Assembly (NCBI GenBank): GCA_021106655.1
Contig: JAIOTT010000297.1
Coordinates: 1-16,670, forward strand
Length of the DNA stretch: 16,670 nt
From: Bacteroidales bacterium
GTDB lineage: Bacteria; Bacteroidota; Bacteroidia; Bacteroidales; SMBSF77
Reading direction: 5' to 3'
The position numbers and the translations under genes were made by a program. Position 1 is the first letter of the stretch. Every line of letters starts with the position of its first letter. The notes beneath the pieces were generated by a model. The model was not told the DNA's origin. It searched no databases and worked only from the letters and a program-made list of their open reading frames with translations. Shown here piece after piece: positions 13,812 to 16,670 of the stretch.

Positions 13812-15743
13812 TTATTTATTCAATGAAAGCTTCAGGTTTTTAGTAAAATCAGGCGTTATCACTGAAATATAATAAATACCTGAAGAGAGTCCTATAAAGC
13901 TGCCAAGATCAATAATATCAGGAACATTTGATTTTATTTCATAATATCTGACTTCTTTACCAAGAGCATTATAGACTCTTATTTCTATTTCGGCAACGTT
14001 ATTACCCATCATGTCAATATAAACAAGATCCCTTGATGGGTTTGGAAATACAATGACATCTCCGATCACATGCAAATAATCTGTTTTAGTTATTGATATT
14101 GTAGTATCTGGCAGTGTAACCTCAAGTTTAACATCGAATGCACCCGGACTGTCATATTTAATGTTTTGAGGATTCTCGTCTGTTGAGTTTTGAGGGTTTC
14201 CTCCCTCGAATTCCCAAAACCATGTATTATTCTTATCAGGTGGTATTCCGGTTGAAGTATTCATAAAACTAACTGAATTACCAACTTCAATTGTAGTACT
14301 ACTTGCCTCAAAATCCGGGGTTGGATAAATATTTATTCCTTTTAAACTGATTACCTGGGTATCGTCAGGATCCAGCCAATCCTTAAGGCGTTCATCAGGA
14401 TCAGCTCCATTAGATTTCCAGTGATATGAAAATTTTCCGTAGTAATCCGGTTCATCAGGACCTGTTCCCGGTCCTGCTCCTCCATCAACACATGCGGCAG
14501 CACCTCCTGTTAAACTCCCTACTATTTCACCATTTTTATTAAAAATCGGAGAGCCTGAAGATCCACCTTCAGTAACACCATGTCCGGTTGTGGTCGTTGC
14601 CCAATAAACTTTCCAGTGAGATTGATAAGAACTTCCATTCCAATTTGAAGAAGTGAGTGTTTGCGTATATGTGGATATTTTTTTTATGTCGCCATTCGGA
14701 TGGTGAATAGTGACTCCTTCATCACTAGCTGTGAGGCTATTGTTCCATCCATTAAAATGAACATTATACCAATCAGGAATATCTTCAAGAAGCTCTAACA
14801 AAAGGAAGTCAGAGCCTGTTGTCCCGGAACTTCCACCATTTGCTCTTTTCTTACAACCTGAAACTGAGTGATGGACTGGTTCATTCACAGGATCATCACA
14901 CGAAGGCCCCTCATAGCTAAAATAAAATATCCACTGAGTAAAATCAATTACAGTTGCATAAGCTCCACAGTGATCGGCAGTTAGGAAATATGGTGTAAAA
15001 TCCTGTCGTACATTATTAAGCAAAGATCCCGTACACCAGAAAGAATTATTATTCATTTTTACACTTATACGAGCTACTCCTCTTTTCTCATCCAGCCAGT
15101 TATTCCCTTCCGGACAGTTGATATTAATTTCACAAAAATCAGAATCTCCAAAATCCTTATCAGATCCATGAAAAAGGAAGTTAACGGAACGGTAAGCATG
15201 AGCAATTTCTGAAATGTTTATCACTCCTTTGCCGTAAGATTCGAAAGGTTCGTAATATTCAAGACATAGTATTTCACCTTCAATAAGTTCAGTTGCAAAA
15301 GCACCATTCTCCTTGTTATTATTTGAAGTATAAGCTCCCAGTATTTGAGTTTTTGCTTCATTATATAAAAACAATTCCGCTCCCGGAGGAAGGTAAAAAA
15401 CGCGATAATAAATCCCAACGGCCAAGGCTCCAGTTGAAACAATTTTCAATCTCCATATCCTGTCGCCATTGCCTAACTCTGTCCAGGTACCGGAATTGTC
15501 TAGTTTCAGGTCAACATCTAATCCAACCGCATAACGATATGGATTACCATTTTTATTATCAACAGCATCTTCATTTGCTATTTGTTGAAGATCAAGAGAA
15601 GGGAGTTTATAGATCATCACCTCATCAGGAAGATCCTTTTCGCTAAAGCTTGGGGGTAGTCCTCCCAGGCTTACCTGGCCAAAAAGGTTGTAGCTTGTAA
15701 GCAGATAGAAAAGTATGAATAGGAGTATGGATATTTTTTTCAA
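13812..15743 (-). CDS. Secreted lysyl-endopeptidase-like serine protease with PKD and T9SS domains
   Basis: This is a 643-residue trypsin-fold protease resembling Achromobacter protease I (Lys-C). A signal peptide (MKKISILLFILFYLLTSYNL) and a propeptide to about 198 precede the catalytic domain. The triad is His258 in LTADHC, Asp312 in GSDFLLLEL and Ser396 in GGSSGSPIF. Cys204, Cys210, Cys237, Cys259, Cys282 and Cys418 fit the three disulfides of that enzyme by spacing. Aspartates at 430 and 433 are candidates for the lysine-specificity residue (inference). A PKD domain (about 475-560) and a T9SS type A domain (FPNPSRDLVYIDM onward) follow. The start is TTG: an in-frame TGA lies eight codons upstream with no ATG between, and the first internal Met is at 43, past the signal peptide. 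Confidence 0.92.
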   Translation of the reverse strand: MKKISILLFILFYLLTSYNLFGQVSLGGLPPSFSEKDLPDEVMIYKLPSLDLQQIANEDAVDNKNGNPYRYAVGLDVDLKLDNSGTWTELGNGDRIWRLKIVSTGALAVGIYYRVFYLPPGAELFLYNEAKTQILGAYTSNNNKENGAFATELIEGEILCLEYYEPFESYGKGVINISEIAHAYRSVNFLFHGSDKDFGDSDFCEININCPEGNNWLDEKRGVARISVKMNNNSFWCTGSLLNNVRQDFTPYFLTADHCGAYATVIDFTQWIFYFSYEGPSCDDPVNEPVHHSVSGCKKRANGGSSGTTGSDFLLLELLEDIPDWYNVHFNGWNNSLTASDEGVTIHHPNGDIKKISTYTQTLTSSNWNGSSYQSHWKVYWATTTTGHGVTEGGSSGSPIFNKNGEIVGSLTGGAAACVDGGAGPGTGPDEPDYYGKFSYHWKSNGADPDERLKDWLDPDDTQVISLKGINIYPTPDFEASSTTIEVGNSVSFMNTSTGIPPDKNNTWFWEFEGGNPQNSTDENPQNIKYDSPGAFDVKLEVTLPDTTISITKTDYLHVIGDVIVFPNPSRDLVYIDMMGNNVAEIEIRVYNALGKEVRYYEIKSNVPDIIDLGSFIGLSSGIYYISVITPDFTKNLKLSLNK

Positions 15744-15805
15744 AGTGAGATTTTTGTGTTTTTGTCAGAGATCTAAACGAACATCTAATTAAAATGGTAT
15801 TGCAG

Positions 15806-15813
15806 CAAAATTA
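15806..15813 (-). promoter_or_regulatory. Candidate -7 element for the serine protease gene
   Basis: It reads TAATTTTG on the minus strand, matching TAnnTTTG, 62 bases upstream of the TTG start at 15743. No clear -33 TTTG is seen at the expected spacing. It lies between the 15861-15897 hairpin and the gene, as expected if the hairpin ends the upstream transcript and this starts the next. Confidence 0.35.
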
Positions 15814-15860
15814 ATAAATATTGTTGGATTGCTGTAAGCAGTTTTTAACTTAATGACATA

Positions 15861-15897
15861 GGGACGCCATCCCCTCATTCTTTGGGGATGGCGTCCC
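15861..15897. terminator. Perfect 14-bp GC-rich hairpin, terminator or REP-like element
   Basis: GGGACGCCATCCCC (15861-15874) and GGGGATGGCGTCCC (15884-15897) are exact complements around a 9-base loop. The stem is far richer in G and C than anything around it. It lies 38 bases after the TAG stop of the beta-propeller/PKD gene, where a terminator is expected, but the U-tract after it is weak in both directions. The flank CTTAATGACATA next to it may be part of a larger repeat unit, so an intergenic REP-like element is equally possible. Confidence 0.6.
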
Positions 15898-15935
15898 AAT
15901 TTATTTTCAATTTCTAATTATTAATTACCAGATTA

Positions 15936-16670
15936 CTAATTATTTTTAACAACTTTCCCCACAAACAGATCCCCATCCCCTGATACAACCTTCATCACAT
16001 AAATACCATTGTCAATGGCTGATGTATTAAGGGTGGTTTGTTGACCGGTAAGCTCTTTATGCAAAACCACTTTCCCAACCAGATCGAATAAATAAATCTC
16101 TCCGTTTTTCATGACTTTATTGAATTCTATTGTGAGTGTTTGAGTGAACGGGTTGGGGTAATATGTCATTGAAAAACTATTCCTATTTAAAGTGTTGATA
16201 CCTGAAGTAAGATTTTGCAATGAATCTTCCATTAGCCCGCAGATGTTCCATGCACGCAGGTAAATTGTATAAGTACCCGCGTTTTGATAAGTGTGCATAA
16301 TGTTGGTATTTGGTGTTGTATAAACAGTGCTGCTACCATCTCCCCAGTACCATACAAGGCTGTCTGCATTATTGTTTACGTTGCCGCTTACCGTAAGCAC
16401 ATTATTAACAAAACTTATCAGTTGAGCATGCGGTATGGCATAAGCGCAACCACAACTATCATTTGTTACGGCAACTTTGGCGATCATAAAATCACCCCCT
16501 CCCGCAGCAGGTAGTGTCTCATCACCAAAGCTGTTAAATATGCTCCCCTCCATTCTCCCGCCTAGGTAGATGTTATTATTTCCATCTACAGTAATAGATT
16601 CTATCGCTGGCAATCCATTTGCAATAGTTGAAACTCCCCAGTTAAAAAGGGTAAGGGCAGTATCTATTTC
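15936..16670 (-). CDS. T9SS-secreted beta-propeller (SBBP-type) and PKD protein, C-terminal part
   Basis: The frame is open to the window edge, so the N-terminus is missing. The Met suggested at 16613 is a TTG inside the gene, because in-frame coding (EIDTALTLFNWGVSTIANG) continues upstream. The visible 244 residues start with an SBBP-type propeller repeat (ITVDGNNNIYLGGRMEGS). Next comes a PKD-like domain with WYWGDGSS and HTYQNAGTYTIYLRAW, and then a T9SS type A sorting domain (YYPNPFTQTLTIEF to KVVKNN). Cys-Gly-Cys lies between propeller and PKD. It is thus an exported, probably surface-attached protein that may bind carbohydrate or protein; no enzyme domain is in view. It ends with TAG 38 bases before a strong hairpin. 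Confidence 0.85.
   Translation of the reverse strand, partial: EIDTALTLFNWGVSTIANGLPAIESITVDGNNNIYLGGRMEGSIFNSFGDETLPAAGGGDFMIAKVAVTNDSCGCAYAIPHAQLISFVNNVLTVSGNVNNNADSLVWYWGDGSSTVYTTPNTNIMHTYQNAGTYTIYLRAWNICGLMEDSLQNLTSGINTLNRNSFSMTYYPNPFTQTLTIEFNKVMKNGEIYLFDLVGKVVLHKELTGQQTTLNTSAIDNGIYVMKVVSGDGDLFVGKVVKNN

Noticed and set aside
16611..16613. TTG at 16613 as the start of the last gene
   Set aside because: Coding sequence continues in frame to the window edge, so the gene is simply cut off at its 5' end.
1..16670. A defence system, CRISPR array, prophage, integrative element or biosynthetic cluster
   Set aside because: None of their genes, repeats, tRNA targets or att-like repeats is visible. 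The content is housekeeping genes plus T9SS cargo.

Overview
The window is a stretch of AT-rich chromosome from a member of the Bacteroidota. Five signs support this: four proteins end in, or look like, type IX secretion (T9SS) type A sorting domains; several genes are preceded by TAnnTTTG elements, the Bacteroidota sigma-factor -7 motif; genes mostly lack clear Shine-Dalgarno sequences; biotin ligase is of the short form; and the ddl / PASTA protein / rluD and rsfS-ftsH-LUD neighbourhoods are familiar from that phylum. A marine or anaerobic Bacteroidales/Marinilabiliales-like lineage is my guess, not something the sequence proves. No mobile element, CRISPR array, tRNA or rRNA is visible.

Left part (1-5769), housekeeping. 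On the minus strand lies rsfS, then ftsH, then the start of a LUD-domain gene cut by the window edge, probably one transcript. Divergent from rsfS is birA. It meets a small SRPBCC-fold gene tail to tail with overlapping stop codons. That gene follows pyrE on the minus strand. The pyrE start codon overlaps the first possible start codon of a divergent Nudix hydrolase gene, and a good-looking pyrE promoter lies inside the first codons of the Nudix gene. The Nudix gene overlaps rdgB by ATGA.

Middle (5770-11250), cell envelope and ribosome. An imperfect inverted repeat separates the converging rdgB and ddl. Divergent promoters between ddl and a three-PASTA membrane protein drive peptidoglycan-precursor synthesis one way and an envelope operon the other. 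The PASTA gene overlaps by one base (TAATG) with a large T9SS-secreted protein of unknown function, and rluD (23S rRNA pseudouridine synthase) follows.

Right part (11251-16670), all minus strand. It holds mqnE (futalosine menaquinone pathway), a secreted M43 metalloprotease whose stop lies 4 bases before mqnE, a secreted lysyl-endopeptidase-like serine protease with a TTG start, and the 3' part of a secreted beta-propeller/PKD protein. Two hairpin-forming intergenic repeats separate the last three genes.

Two ORFs are over-long as computed: pyrE really starts at 4545 and ddl at 6889. I found no convincing new multi-gene system. The best leads are regulatory architecture (the pyrE/Nudix overlap with a leaderless-type promoter), the translationally coupled PASTA and T9SS pair, and the intergenic palindromes.
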